A DNA stretch of 5,622 bases from Patulibacter sp. (GCA_031119595.1 JAVHXX010000313.1:1-5622); one strand, 5' to 3'; shown: positions 1 to 5,443, numbered from the stretch's first letter. A program made the numbers and translations. Notes: a model not told the origin generated them from the letters alone.

Positions 1-28
1 GTTCGCGGTCGTTCGGTGGCGCACGCGA

Positions 29-34
29 TACCGT
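29..34 (+). promoter_or_regulatory. Putative -10 element for a leaderless transcript of the decapeptide-repeat gene
   Basis: The hexamer TACCGT matches the actinobacterial -10 pattern TANNNT and ends exactly 7 nt before the GTG at 42. That spacing would place transcription initiation at or next to the start codon. No Shine-Dalgarno-like sequence precedes the GTG, which fits a leaderless message. No clear -35 is visible in the few bases available upstream. The same geometry recurs at three other genes in this window, which strengthens the call, but one hexamer in GC-rich DNA is weak evidence on its own. Confidence 0.45.
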
Positions 35-41
35 CGGCTGC

Positions 42-1205
42 GTGGGACTCCTCTCGATCGCTCTCCTGCCCGCCCGGGTCACGATCGCCGCGGCGGAGCT
101 GATCCTCACCGCGCGTGAGCTCGCCGATCCGCAGGGGCCGATCCGCAAGCCCGACGGCCTCGGGCCGCGGATCGAGGTGCTCATGGAGGAGGGGGGTGCG
201 CTCGACAAGCTTGCCCTGCTCGGCGACCCCGACGGTCCGCTCGCGCGCCTCGAGCAGCTCGCCGAACTCACCGGCTCCGACCGGCCGCTCGGCCGGGTCC
301 TCGCCGACGGTGGTCCGCTCGATCGCCTCCTGAGCCCCGGCGGCGCGCTCGCCCGCGGCGGCCCACTCGACAAGCTGCTCGCCGAGGACGGCGCCGTCGA
401 ACGGCTCGTCGGCGACAACGGCGTCCTCGACCGCCTCCTGCTCCACGGCGGCCCGCTGGATCGCCTGCTCGCGCCGGGCGGCCCCTTCGACCGCCTCACG
501 CTCGAGGGCGGCACGCTCGACCGCATCCTGGAGGAGGACGGCGTCCTCGACCGGCTCTTCGCCGCGAACGGCCTCGCGGAGCGCGTCGTCGAACCGGGCG
601 GCACGGTCGAGCTGCTCCTCACGCCCGGCAGCGCGCTCAACCAACTCGTGCAGGAGGAGGGCGGGCTCGTGCGGCTCCTCCGCGACGGCGGCAGCCTCGA
701 GCAGCTCATCGCCGACGACGGCCCGCTCGCCAACCTCGCCGACCTCAGCGACGCCCTCAAGAGCCTCGACGACCTCTCGACCGCCGTCTCCCGGATCGCC
801 GAACTCGACGAGACGCTCCGGTCCCTCGGTGCGCTCGAGGAGTCCCTGAGCAGCCTCGGCAACCTGGGCACGTCGCTCGACGCGATCGCGGCGGTGGCCT
901 CCTCGCTCGAGGAGCTCGCCGCGACGACGAAGGCGCTGCCCGAACTGACGCAGTCGGTGAGCGCGCTGCCGCTGCTGCCCGAGCGCGTTCAGGCGGTGGA
1001 GACGCAGGTCGGCGGCATCAACGAACTGCTCACGCGCCTCTCACCGGCGCTGACCGGCATCGAGCAGACGGTCCTCGACATGAAGAAGGCCGCCGAGAAC
1101 CTCAGCGCCGCCGTGGTGCCGATCAGCCGGATGGCCGGCCGGATCCCGGGCGCCCGCAAGCGCGCGGCCGCTGCAGAGGACGAAGCCGCGCGCCTCGGCG
1201 AATGA
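42..1205 (+). CDS. Decapeptide-repeat protein with hydrophobic N-terminus and helical C-terminal half, function unknown
   Basis: I do not recognise a named family, so no function is assigned. The product is 387 residues. Residues 2-25 are hydrophobic or amphipathic (MGLLSIALLPARVTIAAAEL), have no signal-peptidase site, and may associate with membrane. From about residue 50, and in strict 10-residue register from 106, the chain is tandem decapeptides such as GGPLDRLLAP, GGPFDRLTLE, GGTLDRILEE and DGVLDRLFAA. From about 236 the period continues without the Gly pair (SDALKSLDDL, STAVSRIAEL, DETLRSLGAL), suggesting continuous helix. Residues 306-375 look like coiled coil, and the tail is Arg/Ala/Glu rich. 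The GTG at 42 was chosen because a TANNNT hexamer sits 7 nt upstream and the hydrophobic segment begins there. The frame is open to the left edge of the window, so an upstream start cannot be excluded. A structural or surface-organising role is conceivable but is inference. Confidence 0.75.
   Translation: MGLLSIALLPARVTIAAAELILTARELADPQGPIRKPDGLGPRIEVLMEEGGALDKLALLGDPDGPLARLEQLAELTGSDRPLGRVLADGGPLDRLLSPGGALARGGPLDKLLAEDGAVERLVGDNGVLDRLLLHGGPLDRLLAPGGPFDRLTLEGGTLDRILEEDGVLDRLFAANGLAERVVEPGGTVELLLTPGSALNQLVQEEGGLVRLLRDGGSLEQLIADDGPLANLADLSDALKSLDDLSTAVSRIAELDETLRSLGALEESLSSLGNLGTSLDAIAAVASSLEELAATTKALPELTQSVSALPLLPERVQAVETQVGGINELLTRLSPALTGIEQTVLDMKKAAENLSAAVVPISRMAGRIPGARKRAAAAEDEAARLGE
279..956 (+). 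repeat. Tandem 30-bp coding repeats (decapeptide array, residues 80-305)
   Basis: About 22 consecutive units have a 30-bp period. The consensus in the first half is [G/D/N]-G-x-L-[D/E]-R-L-L-x-x, with Leu at unit positions 4 and 7 and usually 8. One unit is cut to six residues (GGALAR, residues 100-105); the phase then holds from 106 to about 305 without insertion. In the second half the Gly positions become Ser, Asp or Glu, and hydrophobics fall at positions 4, 7 and often 10. Nucleotide copies differ much more than the protein consensus, so this looks like an old duplication array kept by selection on the protein, not a recent expansion. Confidence 0.85.
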
Positions 1206-1242
1206 TCGGCCGCTCGCGCTGAGCGAGCCATCGCGGATGAGA

Positions 1243-1302
1243 TTCGCCCGCCGGGAAGACCAGCAAGTACAGCTGGTACAGCTGGTCTTTCTGGCGGGCG
1301 AA
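1243..1302. terminator. Long stem-loop between convergent genes, probable bidirectional terminator
   Basis: The arms 1243-1264 and 1281-1302 pair over 22 bp, counting two G-T wobbles and no other mismatch, around a 16-nt loop. It sits 37 bp after the stop of the decapeptide-repeat gene and 41 bp beyond the stop of the convergent minus-strand gene, which is the place for a shared terminator. There is no T-run on either side, which is common for high-GC actinobacterial terminators. A smaller hairpin (GCTCGC/GCGAGC, 1212-1228) lies just before it. The loop and right arm contain two head-to-tail copies of GTACAGCTG (1267-1284), which allow an alternative shorter stem (1259-1264 with 1272-1277). 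Confidence 0.7.
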
Positions 1303-1343
1303 GATCGCCGCGAGGGCCGCTCAGCTCCCCACGGAGTCGACCA

Positions 1344-1553
1344 CTAGAGCCCGAAGCCGACCTTCGACTCGGAGGACTCGGAGCGGAGGTAGACGACGGT
1401 GTCGAGGCGGATGCTCACGTCACCCTCGTCGGTGGAGACCTTGTGCCAGAGGTTGTCTCCGCCGAGCGCGCTTTGGAGCGCGTCGATGGCGTCCTGCTCG
1501 ACACGGAGGCTGAGGGTCTGGCCGGCGGCGAAGCCGATCGAGATGCGTTCCAT
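1344..1553 (-). CDS. Small conserved-looking 69-residue protein coupled to methylmalonyl-CoA epimerase, function unknown
   Basis: I do not recognise this protein. It starts MERISIGFAAGQTLSLRVEQ, continues with a predicted helix (DAIDALQSALGG, about residues 21-32), and ends with two strand-like stretches (DVSIRL, TVVYLR) and an acidic/Ser-rich tail. The alternation suggests a compact beta-beta-alpha-beta-beta fold in the cytoplasm; there is no signal peptide, membrane segment or Cys. Its ATG overlaps the epimerase stop by one base (TGATG), and a good Shine-Dalgarno AAAGGA lies 7 nt upstream inside the epimerase gene, so it is almost certainly translated from the same message. The coupling hints at a role linked to the epimerase, or simply at a conserved gene pair, but the sequence gives no biochemical clue. 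Confidence 0.75.
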   Translation of the reverse strand: MERISIGFAAGQTLSLRVEQDAIDALQSALGGDNLWHKVSTDEGDVSIRLDTVVYLRSESSESKVGFGL

Positions 1554-1963
1554 CAGTGGTCCTTTGCGGGTTCGGTGAGCTCGGTGAGCACGCCGGCGGT
1601 GCTCTTCGGATGAAGGAAGGCGACACGGGAGCCGCGGATGCCCGTGCGGGGCTCGCGGTCGATCATGCGGATGCCGGAGGCGACGAGGCGGGCGATCTCG
1701 GCCTCGATGTCCTCGACCTGGTAGGCGACGTGGTGCATGCCGGGGCCGTTCTTCGCGATGAACTTCGCGACGGTCGTCTCCGGGCCGAGGGGCGCGATGA
1801 GCTCGATGTGGTTCTCGCCGACGTCGAGGAGGACGGCTTCGACGCCCTGCTCCTCGACGATCTCGCGGTGCACGAGCTCGAGGTCGTACTGCTCGTCGTA
1901 GAGGGCGATGGCGGCGTCGATGTCCTCGACGGCGATTCCTACGTGGTCGATGCGGGTGAACAC
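1553..1963 (-). CDS. mce: Methylmalonyl-CoA epimerase (VOC/glyoxalase fold)
   Basis: The product is 136 residues, the usual size of this enzyme. It interconverts (S)- and (R)-methylmalonyl-CoA between propionyl-CoA carboxylase and methylmalonyl-CoA mutase in the cytoplasm. It shows two vicinal-oxygen-chelate modules: the first begins RIDHVGIAVEDID (His7), and the second GPGMHHVAYQVEDIEAEI (His77/His78). Probable metal ligands are His7, Glu54 in NHIELIAPLG, His78 and Glu128 in GVLTELTEP; the family hallmark FLHPK is at 117-120 and the LGPETTVAKFI segment is also typical. The start is the GTG at 1963, directly before FTRIDHVG. The frame stays open far upstream, but that part is antisense to the permease gene. 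No Shine-Dalgarno is present, and a TANNNT hexamer 7 nt upstream suggests leaderless expression. The next gene downstream overlaps its stop codon. Neither the mutase nor the carboxylase is in the window. Confidence 0.92.
   Translation of the reverse strand: MFTRIDHVGIAVEDIDAAIALYDEQYDLELVHREIVEEQGVEAVLLDVGENHIELIAPLGPETTVAKFIAKNGPGMHHVAYQVEDIEAEIARLVASGIRMIDREPRTGIRGSRVAFLHPKSTAGVLTELTEPAKDH
1560..1565 (-). promoter_or_regulatory. Ribosome binding site of the 69-residue protein
   Basis: On the minus strand the site reads AAAGGA, followed by 6 nt and the ATG at 1553-1551. It lies within the last codons of the epimerase gene. It fixes the start of the small gene and supports translational coupling or reinitiation across the TGATG overlap. 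It is one of the few Shine-Dalgarno-like sites in the window; most other genes here lack one. Confidence 0.7.
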
Positions 1964-1970
1964 GCGGGCG

Positions 1971-1976
1971 AGTCTA
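1971..1976 (-). promoter_or_regulatory. Putative -10 element of the epimerase operon (leaderless)
   Basis: On the minus strand the site reads TAGACT and ends 7 nt before the GTG at 1963, so RNA would begin at or beside the start codon. A -35 is not obvious at 17-18 nt spacing (sequences like TCACGC). Any -35 would lie inside the start of the divergent permease gene. Confidence 0.5.
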
Positions 1977-1983
1977 CGGCAGC

Positions 1984-1989
1984 TAGCGT
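1984..1989 (+). promoter_or_regulatory. Putative -10 element of the TauE/SafE permease gene (leaderless)
   Basis: TAGCGT ends exactly 7 nt before the GTG at 1997, mirroring the epimerase promoter on the other strand. This is the main reason for preferring 1997 over the in-frame GTG at 1988, which overlaps the hexamer. No convincing -35 is seen; it would fall within the first codons of the epimerase gene. Confidence 0.5.
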
Positions 1990-1996
1990 GCCGCGC

Positions 1997-2782
1997 GTGA
2001 CGGCCCTCCACGCGATCGAGATCCTGGTCGCGGGCCTCTGGGCCGGCACGATCAACGCGGTCGTCGGCTCGGGCACGCTCGTGACCTTCCCGGTGCTGCT
2101 GTTCCTCGGGTACCCACCGATCACCGCGAACGTCTCGAACAACATCGGCCTCGTCGCGGGCGGGTTCGGCTCGATCCGCGGATATCGCGAGGAGCTCGCC
2201 GGCCACGGCGGCACGCTCCGCACGTTGATGCCGGCCTCGGCCGCGGGCTCGATCACGGGCGCACTGCTGCTGCTCGTGCTCCCCGCGGATGCCTTCAAGG
2301 CGATCGTCCCGATGCTGATCCTGCTCGCACTCGTGCTCGTGATCACCGGGCCGCGGCTGCAGAAGCGGTTTGCCGAGCTGCACGCCGAGGCGGAGGCCGC
2401 CGAGGGCGGCGGCCCGTCGACGCGCATGCCGCTCCTGCTCGCGGGCGTGTTCGTCGCCGGCGTGTACGGCGGCTACTTCGGCGCCGCCCAGGGCGTGCTG
2501 CTCATCGGGATCATGAGCGTGCTGCTCGCCGAACCGCTCCAGCGGATCAACGCCTTCAAGAACGTCCTCGGCACGTGTGTGAACGCTGTCGCGGCGCTCG
2601 TCTTCATCGTCGTGGCGTGGCACAAGATCGACTGGCAGGTCGCCGGCCTGATCGCCGTCGGTGCGCTCGCCGGCGGCTACCTCGGCGCGCGGATCGGCCG
2701 CAAGCTGCCGCCCCAGGTGCTCCGCGGGCTGATCGTGGTCATCGGCGTGATCGCGATCGTGAAGATCGTCTTCTACGGCTGA
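1997..2782 (+). CDS. TauE/SafE-family membrane transporter (sulfite exporter type)
   Basis: The product is 261 residues, typical of the TauE/SafE (DUF81) family of integral membrane proteins. Members have been linked to export or uptake of sulfite, sulfoacetate and other small anions, but the substrate here cannot be read from sequence. The family's two-fold repeat is visible. The first half has GTINAVVGSGTLVTFPVLL (residues 17-35) followed by PPITANVSNN (40-49); the second has the equivalent GVYGGYFGAAQGVLLIG (155-171) followed by PLQRINAFKNV. About seven to eight hydrophobic segments are seen, with a charged, Glu/Ala-rich loop between the halves at about 119-143. The C-terminus ends in a hydrophobic helix (LIVVIGVIAIVKIVF). 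GTG 1988 is an alternative start adding three residues. The gene stands alone, divergent from the epimerase and convergent with the M20 gene. Confidence 0.9.
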   Translation: MTALHAIEILVAGLWAGTINAVVGSGTLVTFPVLLFLGYPPITANVSNNIGLVAGGFGSIRGYREELAGHGGTLRTLMPASAAGSITGALLLLVLPADAFKAIVPMLILLALVLVITGPRLQKRFAELHAEAEAAEGGGPSTRMPLLLAGVFVAGVYGGYFGAAQGVLLIGIMSVLLAEPLQRINAFKNVLGTCVNAVAALVFIVVAWHKIDWQVAGLIAVGALAGGYLGARIGRKLPPQVLRGLIVVIGVIAIVKIVFYG

Positions 2783-2784
2783 CC

Positions 2785-2900
2785 CCGCGCGGGCCGTGCG
2801 GCGGTTCGGTCGCACCGTGACCGTTTCGTCGCGTGGTGCCTGGGGCCGCGCGGGTCGTGCGGCGGTTCGGTCGCACCGTGACCGTTTCGTCGCGCGGTGC
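2785..2900. repeat. Tandem 55-bp intergenic repeat, two copies, 61-bp period
   Basis: Copy 1 is 2785-2839 and copy 2 is 2846-2900; they match at 53 of 55 positions, with 6 bp between. The pair starts three bases after the permease stop codon and ends 30 bp before the stop codon of the convergent M20 gene. Each copy contains CGGTC-N7-GACCG followed by TTT, a small hairpin, and begins with the self-complementary CCGCGCGG. The period is not a multiple of three, and nothing codon-like is preserved, so it is non-coding. It may act as a double transcription terminator for the two convergent genes, or be part of a dispersed genomic repeat. The rest of the gap (2901-2930) is plain GC-rich sequence in which I see nothing. 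Confidence 0.85.
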
Positions 2901-2930
2901 GCCCCCGGCCGCGCCCGCGTCCCCGCGCCG

Positions 2931-4292
2931 CTACCCGAGCAGCGTGACCACGAGATCGCGGTACGCCCGGGCGGCGAAGGCGAGGTCGCGCAGGTCGATG
3001 CGTTCGTCGGCGGCGTGCATCATCGGGTAGGTCTGGGTGAGCGGCATGTGGCGGTGCGGGAAGAATCCGTAGGCACGGCAGTCCGGGAAGATCGCGCGGA
3101 ACCAGCGCGAGTCGGTGAAGCCGGGGAGGATCGTGGGCACCACGCCCGCAGCCTCCGGGTCGTGTTCGGTGAGCCACGCCGTGATCGCGTCGACCACCGG
3201 GCCGCCGGGCTCGGACCCGTTGCCGACGATCGTCTCCGTGAACTCGATCTCCACGTCGAGGCCGTCGAGGAGATCGCGGACGCGCCCACGGGCGGTGTCG
3301 GCGTCCATGCCGGGCGGGATCCGGCAGTCGACGCGCAGCTCGGCGCGCGCCGGGATCACGTTGATCTTGCTCGACGCCTCGATGATCGTCGGGACGGCCG
3401 TCACCCGCAGCATCGGCTCGACGAGCGGCGCGAGGTCCGGGGCCTGCTCGCGCAGCGCATCGACCGCCTGCTCCGGCGTGACGCCGTCGGTGAGGAGACC
3501 GAGGCCCTCGAGCAGTGCGCGGGGCGCGTCGGTGAGGTCGATCGGAAGTTCGGTCTCCTCGAGCCGCTGCAGGACCGGCACGAGCTTGAGGAGGGCGTTG
3601 TCGCCGACGCCCGGGGTCGAGGCGTGGGCCGCGCGGCCGCGCGTGCGCACGATGAAGCGGCAGACGCCCTTCTCGCCGACGCCGAGCCCGTAGAACCGCC
3701 GGTCACCGATGACGAGCGGCGCGCCGCCGCCTTCGTTGATGACGATGTCGGTGCGGACGCGGTCCGCGTTCTCCTCGCACAGCCATCGCGCGCCCAGGGT
3801 GCCGCCGACCTCCTCGTCGACCGCGACCACGATCCGCAACAGCCCGGTCGCCGGGCGCCAACCCTCCTCGGCGAGCGAGATCGCCGCCGCGACCTCGGCG
3901 GCGGTCTGCGACTTCATGTCGATCGCGCCGCGACCCCAGAGCACGCCGTCGTCGTCGATGTGGCCGCTCCACGGGTCGTGCTGCCAGGCGGCGGCGTCCG
4001 CGAGGACCGTGTCGACGTGCGAGAGGAGGGTGACGATCTGCCCGTCGACGGGTGCACCGGGCTCGTGCCCGGCCGGGCCGAGCTCGGCGATGAGGTTCGG
4101 GCGGCCGGGGACCGCGGCGAGCAGGTCGACGTGGAATCCGGCGGCCCGGAGGCGCTCGGCGAGCCAGGTCTGTGCAGCCTCCTCGTCGCCCGGCGGGTTC
4201 ACCGTGTTCTGGCGTACGAGGTGTTGGAGCAGCGCGGTCGCGGCGGTGGCGAGGGGCTCGTCGGAGGCGGGAACGGAGCGGTGATCGGCCAC
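2931..4292 (-). CDS. M20-family zinc metallopeptidase / deacylase (ArgE/DapE/CPG2-like)
   Basis: The product is 453 residues, close to the usual length. Enzymes of this family hydrolyse amide bonds of acylated amino acids or small peptides with two zinc ions; the exact substrate is not predictable here. The metal site is complete: His92 and Asp94 (LLSHVDTV), Asp125 (GRGAIDMKSQ), catalytic Glu160 and ligand Glu161 (VAVDEEVGG), Glu187 (INEGGG) and His426 (YPMMHAADERI). The dimerisation or lid domain spans roughly 205-325 and carries the conserved GRAAHASTP (His223). The N-terminus LLQHLVRQNTVNPPGDE is typical of the family. There is no signal peptide, so it is probably cytoplasmic. The GTG at 4292 was chosen because family homology begins about 20 residues later and a TAGCGT hexamer lies 8 nt upstream; the open frame beyond it is antisense to the secreted-protein gene. 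It is a single gene, divergent from that neighbour. Confidence 0.92.
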   Translation of the reverse strand: MADHRSVPASDEPLATAATALLQHLVRQNTVNPPGDEEAAQTWLAERLRAAGFHVDLLAAVPGRPNLIAELGPAGHEPGAPVDGQIVTLLSHVDTVLADAAAWQHDPWSGHIDDDGVLWGRGAIDMKSQTAAEVAAAISLAEEGWRPATGLLRIVVAVDEEVGGTLGARWLCEENADRVRTDIVINEGGGAPLVIGDRRFYGLGVGEKGVCRFIVRTRGRAAHASTPGVGDNALLKLVPVLQRLEETELPIDLTDAPRALLEGLGLLTDGVTPEQAVDALREQAPDLAPLVEPMLRVTAVPTIIEASSKINVIPARAELRVDCRIPPGMDADTARGRVRDLLDGLDVEIEFTETIVGNGSEPGGPVVDAITAWLTEHDPEAAGVVPTILPGFTDSRWFRAIFPDCRAYGFFPHRHMPLTQTYPMMHAADERIDLRDLAFAARAYRDLVVTLLG

Positions 4293-4300
4293 GACCGCAG

Positions 4301-4306
4301 ACGCTA
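4301..4306 (-). promoter_or_regulatory. Putative -10 element of the M20 gene (leaderless)
   Basis: On the minus strand the site reads TAGCGT, the same hexamer as in front of the permease gene, and it ends 8 nt before the GTG at 4292. No Shine-Dalgarno precedes the GTG. A perfect TTGACA (minus strand, 4336-4331) lies upstream, but the 24-nt spacing is too long for a normal sigma-70-type promoter. Confidence 0.45.
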
Positions 4307-4316
4307 CCGCTCCGAA

Positions 4317-4330
4317 CGCGCCGCGGCGCG
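4317..4330. other. 14-bp perfect palindrome in the divergent M20 / secreted-protein gap
   Basis: CGCGCCGCGGCGCG is its own reverse complement and lies between the two divergent genes, just upstream of the putative M20 -10 element and 25 bp before the chosen ATG of the secreted protein. The position suits an operator for a dimeric repressor. GC-only palindromes arise easily by chance in DNA of this composition, so confidence is low. Confidence 0.25.
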
Positions 4331-4345
4331 TGTCAAGAGGGACAT

Positions 4346-4352
4346 GAGGTGG
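4346..4352 (+). promoter_or_regulatory. Ribosome binding site deciding the start of the secreted protein
   Basis: GAGGTGG lies 3 nt (core GAGG 6 nt) before the ATG at 4356. The competing ATG at 4344 has a GAGGG only 2 nt upstream, which is too close, and the ATG at 4386 has no purine-rich site. This favours 4356, though translation from 4344 would add only four residues. Confidence 0.5.
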
Positions 4353-4355
4353 CAG

Positions 4356-5435
4356 ATGACCTGGAAACCCGGCAAGCTGTCGACGATGTCCCCTGCATTG
4401 TCTGCTCACGCTCGCGTGCGGCTGGCGGCTGCCCGCGCGTTCCTTGCTGCGGCGCTCGTCGCCTTCGTCGCGTTGATCGGTGGCGCCGCGCCGGCCCAGG
4501 CCGCGGCGTCGAAGTTCACGTTCACCGATCCCTCCGGCGACGCCGGTGGCTTCGATCCGATCGACGTCGTGGGTGGGTCCGTCTCCGTCGACAGCTCGGC
4601 GGGGTCCGTCACCATCGTGATCACGACGAAGGCCGACGTCACCACCATGCCCAACGGTGGTGCCATGCAGATCGGGCTCGGCCAGACCTCCGGCACGACC
4701 TGCGTCGTCGACGCCCAGGACGGCAGTGATCTCGGCGTGGTCTACGCCTCGGCGTCCGGCGTCGAATTCGCGGGGTGGAGCGTCGTCGGCACCGACACGT
4801 CCGGCCAGGCAACCGTGACCCACAGCGGCACGTCGACCACGTTCGTCGCCGCCGACCCGGCACTGAAGGGCAAGACCTACACCTGCCTGTCGATGAAGAC
4901 CTACGCCCCGAGCGGCAACAACGACGGCGGCAGCACCGAGGCCGACAACGTCGTCGCGTTCTCCTCGACGACCGGCACCAACCCCGGAACCGGCGGTTCG
5001 GGTGGCTCCGGTGGTTCCGGTGGCTCCGGTCAGTCCTCGACCCAGCAGAAGCCGGTGACCACCACCGAGGCCGACGCCGACAAGGACGGCACCCCCGACT
5101 CGCTCGACGCGTGCCGCACCGTCCCCGGGGCCCAGAAGAACGGCTGCCCGACGATGCCGGCGGCGCTCGAGGTCCGCCTCGGAGCCAAGCGCATCGTGGT
5201 CGACAAGCTCGTCCCGCTCACGACCGCGAAGACCTGCCCCAAGCTCGTGCGGGTCCGCGCGACCGCGAAGGGCAAGCTCATCGCGAGCGGCCTCGTCTCC
5301 GCGTCGCAGTACGGCAGCTTCTGCCGGGTCAGCGGCGCCGTGGCGTTCCGCAAGCACCAGAAGAGCGTGAAGGCCGTCCGCGTGACGATGAAGTACACCG
5401 GCCTGGGCAGCATCGCGAAGAGCGCGCACCGCTGA
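4356..5435 (+). CDS. Secreted multidomain protein with thrombospondin type 3-like motif
   Basis: The precursor is 359 residues. A Sec signal peptide is clear: Arg-containing n-region, hydrophobic core AFLAAALVAFVALIGG (about 28-43), and a cleavage site after AQA at residue 49. The mature protein begins with a beta-rich domain (about 52-205) opening FTFTDPSGDAGGFDPID and holding Cys116 and Cys177. A Gly-Gly-Ser linker follows (213-225). Residues 240-265 read DADKDGTPDSLDACR then GAQKNGCP, the Asp-rich calcium-binding pattern of thrombospondin type 3 repeats, with Cys253 and Cys264. The C-terminal domain (about 268-359) has Cys294 and Cys323 and a basic, strand-rich end. Six Cys in three neighbouring pairs suggest three disulfides. 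There is no sortase motif or C-terminal anchor, so it is probably released or held non-covalently. A binding or structural role is plausible; there is no catalytic motif. Starts at 4344 or 4386 remain possible. Confidence 0.85.
   Translation: MTWKPGKLSTMSPALSAHARVRLAAARAFLAAALVAFVALIGGAAPAQAAASKFTFTDPSGDAGGFDPIDVVGGSVSVDSSAGSVTIVITTKADVTTMPNGGAMQIGLGQTSGTTCVVDAQDGSDLGVVYASASGVEFAGWSVVGTDTSGQATVTHSGTSTTFVAADPALKGKTYTCLSMKTYAPSGNNDGGSTEADNVVAFSSTTGTNPGTGGSGGSGGSGGSGQSSTQQKPVTTTEADADKDGTPDSLDACRTVPGAQKNGCPTMPAALEVRLGAKRIVVDKLVPLTTAKTCPKLVRVRATAKGKLIASGLVSASQYGSFCRVSGAVAFRKHQKSVKAVRVTMKYTGLGSIAKSAHR
4992..5030 (+). repeat. 9-bp tandem repeat encoding a (Gly-Gly-Ser)4-Gly linker
   Basis: Four units of a 9-bp repeat (GGYGGYTCS) followed by one Gly codon encode residues 213-225 of the secreted protein. 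It forms a flexible hinge between the N-terminal beta domain and the calcium-binding motif. Third positions vary between units (GGC/GGT, TCG/TCC), so the copies are not identical, but slippage could still change the unit number between strains. Confidence 0.85.
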
Positions 5436-5443
5436 TCGACGTC

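Noticed and set aside
42..1205. Gly-rich repeats as collagen-like or PGRS-like protein
   Set aside because: The period is 10, with Leu at fixed positions and Asp-Arg pairs. Collagen would need Gly every third residue, and PGRS domains are GGA/GGN-rich without this Leu pattern.
1556..1996. Plus-strand extension of the permease upstream of 1997
   Set aside because: It is antisense to the epimerase gene. The permease's first transmembrane segment begins immediately after the GTG at 1997, and the total length from there fits the family.
1964..2815. Minus-strand open frame extending the epimerase upstream by about 280 codons
   Set aside because: It is antisense to the TauE/SafE gene and translates to His/Arg/Glu-rich low-complexity sequence. 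The epimerase family begins right at the GTG at 1963.
2785..2900. Possible CRISPR-like repeat pair
   Set aside because: There are only two copies, and the space between them is 6 bp, far too short for a spacer. No cas genes are present.
2796..4355. Long plus-strand open frame leading without a stop into the secreted-protein gene
   Set aside because: It runs antisense to the complete M20 gene, whose metal-site motifs are intact, and its translation is low-complexity Arg/Gly/Asp-rich. It is open only because of high GC content. The real gene starts at the signal peptide near 4356.
4293..5429. Minus-strand open frame extending the M20 protein upstream by about 380 codons
   Set aside because: It is antisense to the secreted-protein gene and has no domain-like sequence. 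M20 homology begins just after the GTG at 4292.
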